Part shown: one piece after another, positions 1-9,335 of the stretch
Layout: the number at the start of each line of letters is the position of its first letter
Position numbering within the stretch: the first letter of the stretch is position 1
From: Haloarcula taiwanensis
GTDB taxonomy: Archaea; Halobacteriota; Halobacteria; Halobacteriales; Haloarculaceae
Direction of reading: 5' to 3'
DNA length: 64,000 nt
NCBI GenBank assembly: GCA_002844335.1
Contig: CP019154.1
Coordinates: 372,001 to 436,000 of the forward strand
The notes under the pieces: model-generated
What the model saw: only the letters and a program-made list of their open reading frames with translations
Database searches by the model: none
What the model was told of the DNA's origin: nothing
Position numbers and translations under genes: made by a program

Positions 1-1
1 G

Positions 2-1705
2 GGACCGGTCGTAACGGCTCGGGACCTCGACGCCCGGATGAACGACGTCGTTTACGTCGGCTCGGAAGGGCTGATGGGCGAGGTCATCGAGATCGAAGGA
101 AACATCACCACGATTCAGGTGTACGAGGAGACCTCCGGTGTCTCCCCCGGCGAACCCGTCGAAGGGACGGGCTCGCCCCTCTCCGTGGACCTCGGGCCGG
201 GCATGCTCGACGCCATCTACGACGGCGTCCAGCGCCCGCTCGACGTGCTCGAAGAGAAGATGGGGTCGGCGTTCCTCGACCGCGGCGTCGACGCGCCGGG
301 CATTGACCTGGAGAAGACCTGGGAGTTCACCCCCGAAGTCGAGGAAGGCGACGAGGTCGAAGCCGGCGATATCGTCGGCACTGTCCCTGAGACGCCCAGT
401 ATCGATCACAAAGTGATGGTCCCGCCCGACTCCGAGGGTGGCGAGGTCGTCGCCATCGAATCGGGCAACTTCACCGTCGAGGAGACGGTTGTCGAACTGG
501 ACAGCGGCGAGGAAATCCAGATGCACCAGGAGTGGCCGGTGCGCCAGCAGCGGCCGACCGTCGAGAAGGAGACCCCGACGGAGCCGCTCATCTCCGGCCA
601 GCGCGTGCTGGACGGCCTGTTCCCGATTGCGAAAGGCGGGACGGCCGCCATCCCCGGTCCCTTCGGCTCCGGGAAGACGGTCACCCAGCACCAGCTCGCC
701 AAGTGGGCCGACGCTGACATCGTCGTCTACGTCGGCTGTGGCGAGCGTGGCAACGAGATGACCGAGGTCATCGAGGACTTCCCGGAACTGGAAGACCCGA
801 CCACCGGCAACGCGCTGATGGACCGGACCTGCCTCATCGCCAACACGTCCAACATGCCCGTCGCGGCCCGTGAGTCCTGTGTGTACACGGGAATCACCAT
901 CGCGGAGTACTTCCGTGACATGGGCTACGACGTGGCGCTGATGGCCGACTCCACCTCCCGGTGGGCCGAGGCCATGCGCGAAATCTCTTCCCGGCTCGAG
1001 GAGATGCCCGGCGAGGAGGGGTACCCCGCGTACCTCTCCGCTCGCCTGAGCGAGTTCTACGAGCGTGCCGGGTACTTCGAGAACATCAACGGTACCGAGG
1101 GTTCGGTCTCGGTCATCGGGGCCGTCTCGCCGCCGGGCGGGGACTTCTCGGAGCCGGTCACCCAGAACACGCTGCGTATCGTCAAGACGTTCTGGGCGCT
1201 GGACGCCGACCTCGCCGAACGCCGGCACTTCCCGTCTATCAACTGGAACGAGTCGTACTCGCTGTATCGCGACCAGCTCGACCCGTGGTTCGAGGAGAAC
1301 GTCCGGGACGACTGGCCGGAGACGCGCCAGTGGGCCATCGACACGCTGGATGAGGAGGCCGAACTGCAGGAAATCGTCCAGCTTGTCGGGAAGGACGCGC
1401 TGCCGGAAGACCAGCAGCTGACGCTGGAAATCGCCCGCTACCTGCGCGAGGCGTGGCTCCAGCAGAACGCCTTCCACGACGTCGACACCTTCTGTGAGCC
1501 CGAGAAGACCTACCGCATCATGGACGCCGCCAAGACGTACAACGATGCGGCCTTCGAGGCGCTCGATGCCGGCGTTCCCGTCGAGGAAATCACCGACATC
1601 GACGCCGCGCCGCGGCTCAACCGTATCGGCGTGCAGGAGGACTACAACGAGTACATCGACGAACTCGAAGACGACATCGAGTCACAGCTCAGGGAGCTGT
1701 ACTAA
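2..1705 (+). CDS. atpA: A-type ATP synthase subunit A (5' partial)
   Basis: Catalytic subunit of the archaeal A1Ao ATP synthase, where ATP is made at the A/B interface on the cytoplasmic face of the membrane. The frame is open to the left edge ([12 protein letters not shown] precedes the first visible Met at 38), so roughly twenty N-terminal codons lie outside the window, judged against a family length near 585. The P-loop GPFGSGKT is at about residue 207 counted from that Met, inside the bulge-containing catalytic domain that separates A from B subunits. No intein interrupts the P-loop. atpB begins two bases after the stop, so the two are surely cotranscribed. Confidence 0.97.
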   Translation, partial: GPVVTARDLDARMNDVVYVGSEGLMGEVIEIEGNITTIQVYEETSGVSPGEPVEGTGSPLSVDLGPGMLDAIYDGVQRPLDVLEEKMGSAFLDRGVDAPGIDLEKTWEFTPEVEEGDEVEAGDIVGTVPETPSIDHKVMVPPDSEGGEVVAIESGNFTVEETVVELDSGEEIQMHQEWPVRQQRPTVEKETPTEPLISGQRVLDGLFPIAKGGTAAIPGPFGSGKTVTQHQLAKWADADIVVYVGCGERGNEMTEVIEDFPELEDPTTGNALMDRTCLIANTSNMPVAARESCVYTGITIAEYFRDMGYDVALMADSTSRWAEAMREISSRLEEMPGEEGYPAYLSARLSEFYERAGYFENINGTEGSVSVIGAVSPPGGDFSEPVTQNTLRIVKTFWALDADLAERRHFPSINWNESYSLYRDQLDPWFEENVRDDWPETRQWAIDTLDEEAELQEIVQLVGKDALPEDQQLTLEIARYLREAWLQQNAFHDVDTFCEPEKTYRIMDAAKTYNDAAFEALDAGVPVEEITDIDAAPRLNRIGVQEDYNEYIDELEDDIESQLRELY

Positions 1706-1707
1706 CA

Positions 1708-3120
1708 ATGAAAGAGTACCAGACAATCACGGAGATCAGCGGACCGCTGGTGTTCGTCGAGACCGACGAACCGGTCGGCTACGACGACATCGTCGAAATC
1801 GAGCTCAGCGACGGCGAGACCCGCCGTGGCCAGGTGCTCGAATCTGCGAGCGACTACGTCGCCATCCAGGTGTTCGAGGGGACCGAAGGTATCGACCGCG
1901 ACGCCTCGGTTCGCTTCCTCGGCGAGACGATGAAGATGCCCGTCACCGAGGACCTCCTCGGGCGGGTCATGGACGGGACCGGCCAGCCCATCGACGGCGG
2001 CCCGGAAATCGTTCCTGACGAGCGCCGCGACATCGTCGGCGAAGCCATCAACCCCTTCTCGCGGGAGTACCCCGAGGAGTTCATCCAGACGGGCGTCTCG
2101 GCCATCGACGGCATGAACACGCTCGTCCGCGGGCAGAAACTGCCGATCTTCTCCGCCTCCGGCCTGCCCCACAACGACCTCGCGCTCCAGATTGCGCGAC
2201 AGGCGACGGTGCCGGAAGAGGAAGACGGCGAAGACGACGAGGGTTCGGAGTTCGCAGTCATCTTCGGCGCGATGGGTATCACGGCCGAAGAGGCAAACGA
2301 GTTCATGGACGACTTCGAGCGCACCGGCGCGCTGGAACGCTCGGTCGTCTTCATGAACCTCGCGGACGACCCGGCCGTCGAGCGGACGATTACGCCGCGG
2401 CTGGCCCTGACGACCGCCGAGTACCTCGCCTTCGAGAAGGACTACCACGTCCTGGTCATCCTGACGGACATGACCAACTACTGCGAGGCGCTGCGCGAAA
2501 TCGGTGCCGCGCGTGAGGAGGTCCCGGGCCGCCGTGGCTACCCCGGATACATGTACACCGACCTGGCCCAGCTCTACGAGCGCGCCGGTCGAATCGAGGG
2601 CCGCGAGGGCTCCGTGACCCAGCTCCCGATTCTGACGATGCCCGGCGACGACGACACGCACCCGATTCCGGACCTGACCGGGTACATCACCGAAGGCCAG
2701 ATCTACATCGACCGCGACCTCAACAGCCAGGGCATCCAGCCGCCGATCAACGTCCTGCCGAGCCTGTCGCGGCTGATGGACGACGGTATCGGCGAGGGGC
2801 TGACCCGCGCCGATCACGCCGACGTGAAAGACCAGATATTCGCCGCGTACGCGGAGGGTGAGGACCTGCGCGACCTCGTGAACATCGTCGGTCGCGAGGC
2901 GCTGTCGGAACTGGACAACAAGTACTTGGACTTCGCCGACCGCTTCGAAGAGGAGTTCGTCGATCAGGGCACCGACACGGCCCGCAGTATCGACGAGACG
3001 CTCGAACTCGGCTGGGACCTGCTCTCGATGCTCCCGAAGGATGCGCTGAACCGCATCGACGAGGATCTCATCGAAGAGCACTACCGCGAGGACGAGACCG
3101 CAGAAGCCGTCGAAGCGTAA
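1708..3120 (+). CDS. atpB: A-type ATP synthase subunit B
   Basis: Non-catalytic nucleotide-binding subunit of the A1 head. At 470 residues it has the usual family length. It shows the family's [12 protein letters not shown] stretch (about residue 150) in place of a true Walker A, and the conserved [16 protein letters not shown] and [23 protein letters not shown] blocks read in two parts. It follows atpA by two bases. The cluster would normally continue into atpD, but here a bacteriorhodopsin gene starts 93 bases after the stop. Confidence 0.97.
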   Translation: MKEYQTITEISGPLVFVETDEPVGYDDIVEIELSDGETRRGQVLESASDYVAIQVFEGTEGIDRDASVRFLGETMKMPVTEDLLGRVMDGTGQPIDGGPEIVPDERRDIVGEAINPFSREYPEEFIQTGVSAIDGMNTLVRGQKLPIFSASGLPHNDLALQIARQATVPEEEDGEDDEGSEFAVIFGAMGITAEEANEFMDDFERTGALERSVVFMNLADDPAVERTITPRLALTTAEYLAFEKDYHVLVILTDMTNYCEALREIGAAREEVPGRRGYPGYMYTDLAQLYERAGRIEGREGSVTQLPILTMPGDDDTHPIPDLTGYITEGQIYIDRDLNSQGIQPPINVLPSLSRLMDDGIGEGLTRADHADVKDQIFAAYAEGEDLRDLVNIVGREALSELDNKYLDFADRFEEEFVDQGTDTARSIDETLELGWDLLSMLPKDALNRIDEDLIEEHYREDETAEAVEA

Positions 3121-3158
3121 CGACGGCCCTACATCTCACGGCCGCCCGTCGTTTGTAC

Positions 3159-3168
3159 CTAATATTTT
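3159..3168 (+). promoter_or_regulatory. probable TATA element of the bacteriorhodopsin gene
   Basis: The AT stretch CTAATATTTT stands out in the GC-rich gap between atpB and the opsin gene. It is about 50 bases before the opsin ATG, which predicts a transcript start near 3190. It suggests the opsin is not only read through from atpB. Confidence 0.5.
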
Positions 3169-3213
3169 GGGTATGCCACTATTTGCCTTTGAGTGCCTAA
3201 TGTAAACTGCACT

Positions 3214-3966
3214 ATGCCAGCACCAGGGAGCGAAGGAATTTGGCTGTGGTTAGGTACAGCGGGCATGTTCCTCGGCATGCTATACTTCATCGCGCGTGGC
3301 TGGGGTGAAACCGACAGCCGGCGCCAGAAGTTCTACATCGCGACAATACTTATCACGGCAATCGCGTTCGTGAATTACCTCGCGATGGCACTTGGCTTCG
3401 GGCTGACAATCGTTGAGTTCGCCGGTGAGGAACATCCAATTTACTGGGCGCGGTACAGTGACTGGCTGTTTACCACGCCGTTGCTGTTGTACGACCTTGG
3501 ACTGCTTGCAGGGGCAGACCGTAACACTATCACGTCGCTCGTCAGCCTCGATGTGCTGATGATCGGGACCGGTCTGGTTGCGACGCTGAGCGCAGGCAGC
3601 GGCGTGCTGTCGGCCGGCGCGGAACGGCTGGTCTGGTGGGGCATCAGCACCGCCTTCCTGCTGGTCCTGCTGTACTTCCTGTTCAGCTCGCTGTCCGGCC
3701 GGGTCGCAGACCTGCCAAGCGACACGCGTAGCACGTTCAAGACGTTGCGCAACCTCGTCACCGTCGTCTGGCTGGTCTATCCGGTCTGGTGGCTCGTTGG
3801 TACCGAGGGAATCGGCCTCGTCGGTATCGGGATCGAGACAGCCGGCTTCATGGTCATCGACCTCGTCGCGAAGGTCGGCTTCGGTATCATCCTGCTCCGG
3901 AGCCACGGCGTGCTTGACGGCGCGGCCGAGGCGACCGGAACTGGCGCAACGCCTGCAGACGACTAA
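3214..3966 (+). CDS. bop: bacteriorhodopsin (cruxrhodopsin/HmBRI type)
   Basis: Light-driven outward proton pump with seven membrane helices and a retinal cofactor. With the ATG at 3214 the protein is 250 residues. Asp83 (RYSDW) matches the proton acceptor of bacteriorhodopsin, Asp94 (LLLYDLG) the proton donor, Asp216 the counter-ion, and Lys220 (DLVAKVGFG) the retinal Schiff-base lysine. This pattern means a proton pump, not a chloride pump or sensory rhodopsin. A GTG at 3193 is in frame but adds seven residues not expected in the family. It lies between atpB and atpD, with its own TATA-like element before it and a T6 run after it. No brp/blh retinal gene is nearby. Confidence 0.96.
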   Translation: MPAPGSEGIWLWLGTAGMFLGMLYFIARGWGETDSRRQKFYIATILITAIAFVNYLAMALGFGLTIVEFAGEEHPIYWARYSDWLFTTPLLLYDLGLLAGADRNTITSLVSLDVLMIGTGLVATLSAGSGVLSAGAERLVWWGISTAFLLVLLYFLFSSLSGRVADLPSDTRSTFKTLRNLVTVVWLVYPVWWLVGTEGIGLVGIGIETAGFMVIDLVAKVGFGIILLRSHGVLDGAAEATGTGATPADD

Positions 3967-3988
3967 CCGCTGCCGTTCGTCGACCTCG

Positions 3989-3994
3989 TTTTTT
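3989..3994 (+). terminator. T-run after bop
   Basis: Six consecutive T 23 bases after the opsin stop codon, in a GC-rich setting. This is the form of many haloarchaeal terminators and would separate the opsin transcript from atpD. Confidence 0.5.
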
Positions 3995-4074
3995 CGGTGT
4001 CAGTCCGGAAGCGGCAGCGCTCGGACCGAAATAACTGGAAACCGTTAACTGCCTACGTCGAAAAGAGGCCCGTA

Positions 4075-4767
4075 ATGGCTAAGGACGTCAAACCCACGCG
4101 CAAGAATCTGATGCAGATCGAGGACCGCATCGAGCTGTCCGAGCGTGGGCACGACACGCTGGAGAAGAAGCGTGACGGCCTCATCATGGAGTTCATGGAC
4201 ATTCTGGATCAGGCGCAGGACGTCCGTGAAGATCTCGACGATTCCTACGAGCGGGCCCAGCGCGCGATCAATATGGCCCGGGCGATGGAGGGTGACGTGG
4301 CTGTCCGTGGGGCCGCTGCAGCGCTGAAAGAACACCCCGAACTGACGACCCAGTCGAAGAACATCATGGGCGTCGTCGTCCCGCAAATCGAGTCCAGCAA
4401 GGTTCGAAAGTCACTGGACGAACGCGGCTATGGCGTTATGGGGACCTCGGCCCGTATCGACGAGGCTGCCGAGGCATACGAGGAACTGCTCGAAAACATC
4501 ATTCTCGCCGCCGAAGTCGAGACGGCGATGAAGAAGATGCTCGAAGAGATCGAGACCACGAAACGCCGTGTCAATGCCCTCGAATTCAAGCTCCTGCCCG
4601 ACCTCTATGACAATCAAGAGTACATCGAGCAGAAACTCGAAGAGCAGGAGCGCGAAGAGATCTTCCGCATGAAAAAGATCAAAGCAAAGAAAGAAGAGGA
4701 AGAGGACACGCTCGCGGCCGAAGAGGCAGCGGAAGAAGAGCCCGAAGCGGTCACTGCTGACGACTGA
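4075..4767 (+). CDS. atpD: A-type ATP synthase subunit D
   Basis: Central-stalk subunit (NtpD/Vma8 family) that turns inside the A3B3 head. The start chosen is the ATG giving [12 protein letters not shown], the usual family N-terminus, for 230 residues; an upstream in-frame start at 3997 reads through untranslated DNA. The protein is mostly alpha-helical, with long coiled coils at both ends (about residues 10-75 and 135-205) and a very acidic lysine/glutamate-rich tail typical of salt-in organisms. It is split from atpB by bop. AT-rich DNA around 4028-4050 could hold a promoter of its own. Confidence 0.96.
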   Translation: MAKDVKPTRKNLMQIEDRIELSERGHDTLEKKRDGLIMEFMDILDQAQDVREDLDDSYERAQRAINMARAMEGDVAVRGAAAALKEHPELTTQSKNIMGVVVPQIESSKVRKSLDERGYGVMGTSARIDEAAEAYEELLENIILAAEVETAMKKMLEEIETTKRRVNALEFKLLPDLYDNQEYIEQKLEEQEREEIFRMKKIKAKKEEEEDTLAAEEAAEEEPEAVTADD

Positions 4768-4793
4768 ACAGAGAGCCCGTCCTGACCGGTATC

Positions 4794-4798
4794 GTTTT
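4794..4798 (+). terminator. T-run after atpD
   Basis: T5 in the 50-base gap between atpD and the following zinc-binding gene. It may end the ATP synthase cluster transcript. Confidence 0.35.
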
Positions 4799-4817
4799 TG
4801 CGGTTTCCCGTCCGTGG

Positions 4818-5216
4818 ATGAGTATGTCCTGTCCCGACTGCGGTGGCGACCTCGTCTCGATTCCGGTTCCGGCTGATCTCCAGCAGTATCTCCCCGGCGA
4901 CGCACCGGGGGCCAGCGTCTGCCGGTCCTGTCTGGCACTGCACCCAGAGACGGAGCCGCCCGCTGATGTGCCCGACCTCACAAGACTCGACAGTGCAATC
5001 CCCACTGCCGATGGGGCAGCGATCCCGGTGGTGTTGCTCGTCGGTCTGCTCGACTCGCTTGCGATGCACCGCGAGGAGATCACCGCGCTGCTAGAGCGAA
5101 TCGAGCGCGAAGGCGTCGACCCGCTGCTGGTGCTGGATCGGCTTGCCGCAAGCTACGGGGAGGCGGCCCATGTCGACCTCGGCCGTCGCCGTCGGCAACT
5201 CGAACAGTTGCTATAA
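4818..5216 (+). CDS. small zinc-binding protein, DUF6276-like
   Basis: A 132-residue haloarchaeal protein of unknown role. The N-terminus holds CPDCGG and a second pair CRSC about 30 residues later, a four-cysteine zinc site. The rest is a hydrophobic-helical segment (about residues 65-85) and a basic C-terminal helix ending in RRRRQLEQLL. Two starts are possible, Met1 at 4818 and Met3 at 4824. It follows atpD on the same strand by 50 bases, and its 3' end faces prf1. The DUF6276 assignment is from recall of the family that follows atpD in haloarchaea. Confidence 0.75.
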   Translation: MSMSCPDCGGDLVSIPVPADLQQYLPGDAPGASVCRSCLALHPETEPPADVPDLTRLDSAIPTADGAAIPVVLLVGLLDSLAMHREEITALLERIEREGVDPLLVLDRLAASYGEAAHVDLGRRRRQLEQLL

Positions 5217-5241
5217 CAGAACTGACGGTGTGAACGACGCG

Positions 5242-6498
5242 TTAGACGCCTGTCGAGTAACGCAGCAAGCCGGCGACGCCGCCAAAAGCGGTCAGCAGCT
5301 GTTCGCCTTTTTCGAAGTCAGTCGAGATGAACACCGTCTCTGTGCCCCGCTGGTCGGCCAGTTCCATCAGGTGGTCGATGGCGTCTTCGCGCTCGCCGTC
5401 CTCGGCGTCGACGGTGGCTCCACAGCGGGTACACTCGTGGTCGTCGGTCGCCGCGTTGCTGTTGATGAGGTCGTACTCGTCGTGGCCGTTCTCGCAGGTG
5501 TAGGCGACCACGTCCTTCCGGAGGTCCTCGGAGATGAGCAGCTGTTCGACCGCACCCATGTTGAGGTTCTGGCGGGTCTGGTCGAAGCCGTAGGTGGCCT
5601 TGTCCCCGTTGTGGAGCTGCTTGAAGAAGTCCTCCATGAGCTCCTTGTCCCGGAGCATCTCGTGTTCGGCCAGCACCTCGTCGGCTGCGTCCACGAGGTC
5701 GTACAGGCCCGACTCGTCGGTGTAGGCAACGTCGAACTTCCCCAGCACCATGTCCTGTAGCTCGTGGTGGAGGTAGTCGCCGTCGAGGAACTCGTCTTTC
5801 GTCGGTGAGGGGCCACCGACGAGGATACCGTCCAGGTCGTGGCGGTCGGCGACGAACAGGTCGTTGGCCATCCCCGCGACCTCCTGATAGAAGTTGTCGA
5901 TGGCTTCCAGTCGGAGGCGGGCGAACCGCTGGGCGGACTGCCCACCTTTCCGCTGTTTGCCCGGAACCAGCGACGAGGCGGACTTGACGGGCTCGACGCG
6001 TTTGCCCTTCAGCCAGCCGACGTTAGCCTCGCGCCGGTCGAGCACGATGAGACCGAACAGCCCTTTGTCGGCCAGCATGTGTTCCAGTGGCTCGGTGAGA
6101 AACTCTGAGTCACAGTGATAGCGGAACGATTCGATAGGGTCTGGCGGGGATTCGAGGACCTTGGTCACCATGTCGGTCCGGCCGCCGCCGGTGTCGAACG
6201 CCCCCGAGAACAGCACTAGGCCGTTCTCCGGCGGCGTGTTGTCGTAGTATCGAAGCCGGTCTTTGATGGAAGTCAGCGCGTCTTGGACCGCGGTGCGGGT
6301 GTCCTTCGACTTGATGTTCGAGGCCTCGGAGTGCTCTTGGGTGACGTGGGCGACGACGTCGCTTATCTGCTTGTCCTCGGGGACGTAAATAGAGACCAGC
6401 TGGGTGCCCGAACCCTGGTACCCCTTGAGTTCCTCTATGACCTTCCGGAACTCGTATTTCTGCTTGTCAGATTGTTCCTGTTCCTGCTGCTCGCTCAT
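5242..6498 (-). CDS. prf1: peptide chain release factor aRF-1
   Basis: Class I release factor that reads all three stop codons and triggers peptidyl-tRNA hydrolysis on the archaeal ribosome. The stop-codon-reading NIKS motif is at residues 61-64 and the catalytic GGQ is at 185-187 (KQRKGGQSAQR). The C-terminal domain carries paired cysteines (CENGH and CTRCG) that probably bind zinc. At 418 residues it is of normal family length. It is convergent with the gene after atpD and divergent from the MinD-family gene, with a GC-rich 267-base gap upstream. Confidence 0.97.
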   Translation of the reverse strand: MSEQQEQEQSDKQKYEFRKVIEELKGYQGSGTQLVSIYVPEDKQISDVVAHVTQEHSEASNIKSKDTRTAVQDALTSIKDRLRYYDNTPPENGLVLFSGAFDTGGGRTDMVTKVLESPPDPIESFRYHCDSEFLTEPLEHMLADKGLFGLIVLDRREANVGWLKGKRVEPVKSASSLVPGKQRKGGQSAQRFARLRLEAIDNFYQEVAGMANDLFVADRHDLDGILVGGPSPTKDEFLDGDYLHHELQDMVLGKFDVAYTDESGLYDLVDAADEVLAEHEMLRDKELMEDFFKQLHNGDKATYGFDQTRQNLNMGAVEQLLISEDLRKDVVAYTCENGHDEYDLINSNAATDDHECTRCGATVDAEDGEREDAIDHLMELADQRGTETVFISTDFEKGEQLLTAFGGVAGLLRYSTGV

Positions 6499-6765
6499 TA
6501 CTCTCTGTTGGCCGAGGTGGCGTAAGAACCTGTTGACAGCGAGGGGCGCGAACGGAGTGAGCCGTCCTCGTGCCGGAACGGTGACCGGTGGGTGCCGTGG
6601 AGGAAGGGGCGAGGGGCACGCGAAGTGCGGTCCTCGGATACCCAGCGGGAGGAACGACCTGCGTGGCCGTGGAACTGACTAGTCTGTGCGGCGCCTCCCG
6701 GAGCGGTTCGACAATTGACAGTCGCATTTATATGACTGCCTGCATTGTACCCAAGCAATCAGACT
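6499..6765. other. divergent intergenic region prf1 / MinD-family gene
   Basis: 267 bases holding the promoters of two divergent genes. It contains the common haloarchaeal GC-rich pattern GCGAACGGAGTGAGCC and, close to the MinD-family gene, an AT-rich TATA element. I found no convincing gene or RNA in it. Confidence 0.6.
6726..6733 (+). promoter_or_regulatory. TATA box of the MinD-family gene
   Basis: ATTTATAT lies 33-40 bases before the chosen ATG at 6766, placing the transcript start about ten bases or fewer before the start codon. This supports ATG 6766 over the in-frame TTG at 6745. Confidence 0.6.
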
Positions 6766-7584
6766 ATGGCGGGGTACGTGTGTACGATTGCGGGCGGCAA
6801 GGGCGGCGTCGGGAAGACGACGACCGCGGTAAATCTCGGAGCTGTCCTTCAGGAGATGGACTACGATGTGGCTGTCGTCGACGCGGATCTGGGGATGGCG
6901 AACCTCGGCTCGATGCTCTCCGTGGAGCCGGAAAAGAGCCTCCACGAGATTCTGGCCGGCGAGGCTGCCGTGAGTGAGGCTCTGACCGATGCACCGGGTG
7001 GGCTCACGGTGATTCCGGGTGAACAGTCGCTCGAAGCGTTCGCGGACGCTGACCCCGCAAAGCTCCGGAAAGTCATCAAGACGCTCCGAAATGCCTACGA
7101 CGTGGTGCTGATCGACACTGGGGCCGGACTGAGCCACGAAGTTGCCGTGCCGCTCGGGTTGGCCGACGGAATCGTCCTCGTCACGACTCCCGACGACGTT
7201 GCGGTGGGTGATACGGTCAAAACGGCCCAGCTAGCGAACCGAATCGACGGGATCGTCCTCGGTGCGATCATCAACCGTGCGACCCGCCACACTGATGTCG
7301 CGTCCATCGCCGAGCAGATGGAGTTCCCGCTGCTCGCGGTCATCCCGGACGACCCGCAAGCGACGACCGAAGAACCGCTTGTGCTCAACGCCCCCGAAAG
7401 CACGGCTGCAGACGCCTACCAGCGGCTGACCGAGGCGCTTGAGGGTGTGTTCTTCCGGGGCGAGAGTCCCGAAGTAGATGTCGAGACCATACTTGATGAT
7501 GAGTGGTTCCTTGACGACACCGACGACCGCTCAGATGTCGACGACGACGAGGACTCGGGCGGCGTGTTTGGCCTGTTTAATTGA
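6766..7584 (+). CDS. MinD/ParA-family P-loop ATPase
   Basis: A 272-residue deviant-Walker-A ATPase. GGKGGVGKTT (residues 10-19) carries the second signature lysine, and VVDADLGMANLG supplies the switch region. Haloarchaea carry several MinD paralogues; in Haloferax one (MinD4) is known to act in polar placement of chemotaxis arrays and archaella, but which paralogue this is cannot be settled here. Residues after about 240 form a very acidic tail ending in the hydrophobic GVFGLFN. This could act as a short membrane or partner contact like the terminal helix of bacterial MinD; that is inference. The start was chosen on the TATA spacing. Confidence 0.88.
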   Translation: MAGYVCTIAGGKGGVGKTTTAVNLGAVLQEMDYDVAVVDADLGMANLGSMLSVEPEKSLHEILAGEAAVSEALTDAPGGLTVIPGEQSLEAFADADPAKLRKVIKTLRNAYDVVLIDTGAGLSHEVAVPLGLADGIVLVTTPDDVAVGDTVKTAQLANRIDGIVLGAIINRATRHTDVASIAEQMEFPLLAVIPDDPQATTEEPLVLNAPESTAADAYQRLTEALEGVFFRGESPEVDVETILDDEWFLDDTDDRSDVDDDEDSGGVFGLFN

Positions 7585-7639
7585 CGGTTCTGTACCGCTT
7601 GCTGTTCCGGTCGCAGCCCGCCGCTCCGACCGCATTTCA

Positions 7640-8335
7640 CTACGTTTGGGTTTCCGGAAGCGGCGGCCACAGCGTTGCGACCGTTTCCTGGATGAGCTGG
7701 GTCTGTGCTCGGCGCAGTCGTTCGGAGAGCGACGACGCAGAGATGTCCAGTTCCTGTGCCACGGCAGCCAGTGGTGCACGTCGCGGAATCTCGAAATACC
7801 CCATTTCGTATGCCGTCCGTAGCGCTTCGAGTTGGCGGTCAGTGAGCCCGTTACCGGGCGGCTTCGGCTCCGCATCCCGTGTCAGCCGCTCCAGTTCGAA
7901 GTCCGCGTTTCGCTGCCAGAACGAGGCGAACTCGGTGAACGCTGCTCGATCGGCGAACCAGCCCATTTGCACCCACCCATCTGCAGTCACGGTTATCTGC
8001 TCGATACTAGCGTCTGCTGTGGCGAGTGCTTCAAGCCCGTCCAGGTCGTCAATTTGGTCGCCGAGTTGCGCCTCGAAGCTCAGCGCCGGCACTGCCTGAT
8101 ACCGCTGGGTATCGCCTGCCGTCCCGATGCGCGTCCACTCCTGTACGTCGTAGGCGTCAGTGAGTGCCCGCTCGACAGCTTGCTCGGAGCTACCCGTCAC
8201 CGTGGCAAGAAACAGCGGACGACGGCCGTGGTTGTACTGGAGGGAAAGGGTAATCGACGCTTCGGGAACCGTCTCTGCAACCGACACGAGCGGCAACGCA
8301 TCGCAGTATATCTGAAACTCTGCAACGAGCCCCAT
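7640..8335 (-). CDS. Bat-type HTH_10 transcriptional regulator
   Basis: A 231-residue haloarchaeal regulator. The C-terminal 50 residues (LTDRQLEALRTAYEMGYFEIPR then LDISASSLSERLRRAQ, read in two parts) match the bacterio-opsin-activator HTH domain (HTH_10), with the typical GYFxxPR turn. The N-terminal 170 residues are a divergent sensor region without a GAF or PAS signature I can recognise. It shares a 143-base divergent region with the alpha/beta hydrolase and may regulate it or itself. The target is unknown; the bop gene 4 kb away is a possible but unproven one. Confidence 0.85.
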   Translation of the reverse strand: MGLVAEFQIYCDALPLVSVAETVPEASITLSLQYNHGRRPLFLATVTGSSEQAVERALTDAYDVQEWTRIGTAGDTQRYQAVPALSFEAQLGDQIDDLDGLEALATADASIEQITVTADGWVQMGWFADRAAFTEFASFWQRNADFELERLTRDAEPKPPGNGLTDRQLEALRTAYEMGYFEIPRRAPLAAVAQELDISASSLSERLRRAQTQLIQETVATLWPPLPETQT

Positions 8336-8413
8336 ACGCTAGCGTTTTTTGCGAGGGTGAAGCGACTGTCGGAACAGAGCGCCAGCGGGGCTGTGAGTCC
8401 TGACTTTGACACC

Positions 8414-8426
8414 CCGTTTTAAACGG
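8414..8426. promoter_or_regulatory. 13-base palindrome in a divergent promoter region
   Basis: CCGTTT and AAACGG flank a single T, giving 6-base inverted arms between the HTH_10 regulator and the hydrolase gene. Its core also resembles a TATA element. It could be an operator, or simply a symmetrical TATA box. Confidence 0.35.
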
Positions 8427-8478
8427 CCCAATCACTGAGAGAACGGCTTAGCCCGACCGCGCTCGACCGTACTATTGT

Positions 8479-9270
8479 ATGCAGCAAGCACAATCCACAG
8501 ACGAGATCGATGTCGAATTCGAGCGTTACGGCGACGGCCAGCCACTCATTCTCTTACACGGCGGGATGGCCCCCACCGAGTACTGGGAACCGGTCATACC
8601 GGCGTTCGAAGGCTACAGCGCTGTCGTCCCCCAGCGACCGGGGTTCGGGACCTGTCTCGACTCTCCCGCAGAAACGAGCGCCGACGAGGTACTGGCTCGC
8701 GAGGGCAGGTACGTCCGGGCACTTACCGATGCCGTCGACGGAGACCCAATCTTGTTCGGCCACTCCTACGGCGCGCTCACCGCTATCGAGGCCGCGGCGG
8801 CTCTGTCGGTCGAGGCAGTCATCGCGTACGAACCGGCAGTACTTCCCGCTGAGTACCGGGCCGATGCCGACCTCGCCGACCAGATGGCGTCGCTCATACG
8901 GGACGGGGCGCGCGAGGAGGCGGTGAAACGCTACATCGAACATGTCCTCCACCCCGACGGCATCGACGACCTCGACGCCTGGCTAGCGGACTGGCCGGTC
9001 TGGCCTGACTGTGTGGACCTTGCCGAGGAGGTCGTTCGGATGAACCGGTCCGTCGAACAGTACCAGCTCCCAGACCGCCTCAATGTCGACGCGCCCACTC
9101 TCGTTCTGGCCGGTACCGACGGGCCGGACTTCCTCCGACAGAGCGCTCGGTCCGTTCACGAGGCACTGCCACGGAGTCGATTCGTCGAGTTCGAGGGCGT
9201 CAGCCACAGCGGTCCCGCCGAGGCACCTGCACTGATCGCGGCGGAAGTCGACACGTTCCTGCAGAACTAG
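8479..9270 (+). CDS. alpha/beta-fold hydrolase
   Basis: A 263-residue alpha/beta hydrolase of unknown substrate. The oxyanion-hole HGG is near residue 28, the nucleophile elbow GHSYG puts the catalytic serine at residue 96, an acid lies in LAGTDGPDF (about residue 213), and the catalytic histidine is in GVSHSGPAE (about residue 243). No signal peptide is seen, so it is probably cytoplasmic. It stands alone between a divergent regulator and convergent argS. Esterase, haloperoxidase-like or lactonase activity are all possible. Confidence 0.88.
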   Translation: MQQAQSTDEIDVEFERYGDGQPLILLHGGMAPTEYWEPVIPAFEGYSAVVPQRPGFGTCLDSPAETSADEVLAREGRYVRALTDAVDGDPILFGHSYGALTAIEAAAALSVEAVIAYEPAVLPAEYRADADLADQMASLIRDGAREEAVKRYIEHVLHPDGIDDLDAWLADWPVWPDCVDLAEEVVRMNRSVEQYQLPDRLNVDAPTLVLAGTDGPDFLRQSARSVHEALPRSRFVEFEGVSHSGPAEAPALIAAEVDTFLQN

Positions 9271-9335
9271 GCCGACTCGACAGACGTTTCGCGGCAATCG
9301 CGTCCGTCACACCGGATCCCCGGCCCAGACCGCTC

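Noticed and set aside
1702-3081. Long minus-strand frame opposite atpB (459 codons)
   Set aside because: It is the usual antisense shadow of a GC-rich gene; no protein motif, and atpB on the other strand is certain.
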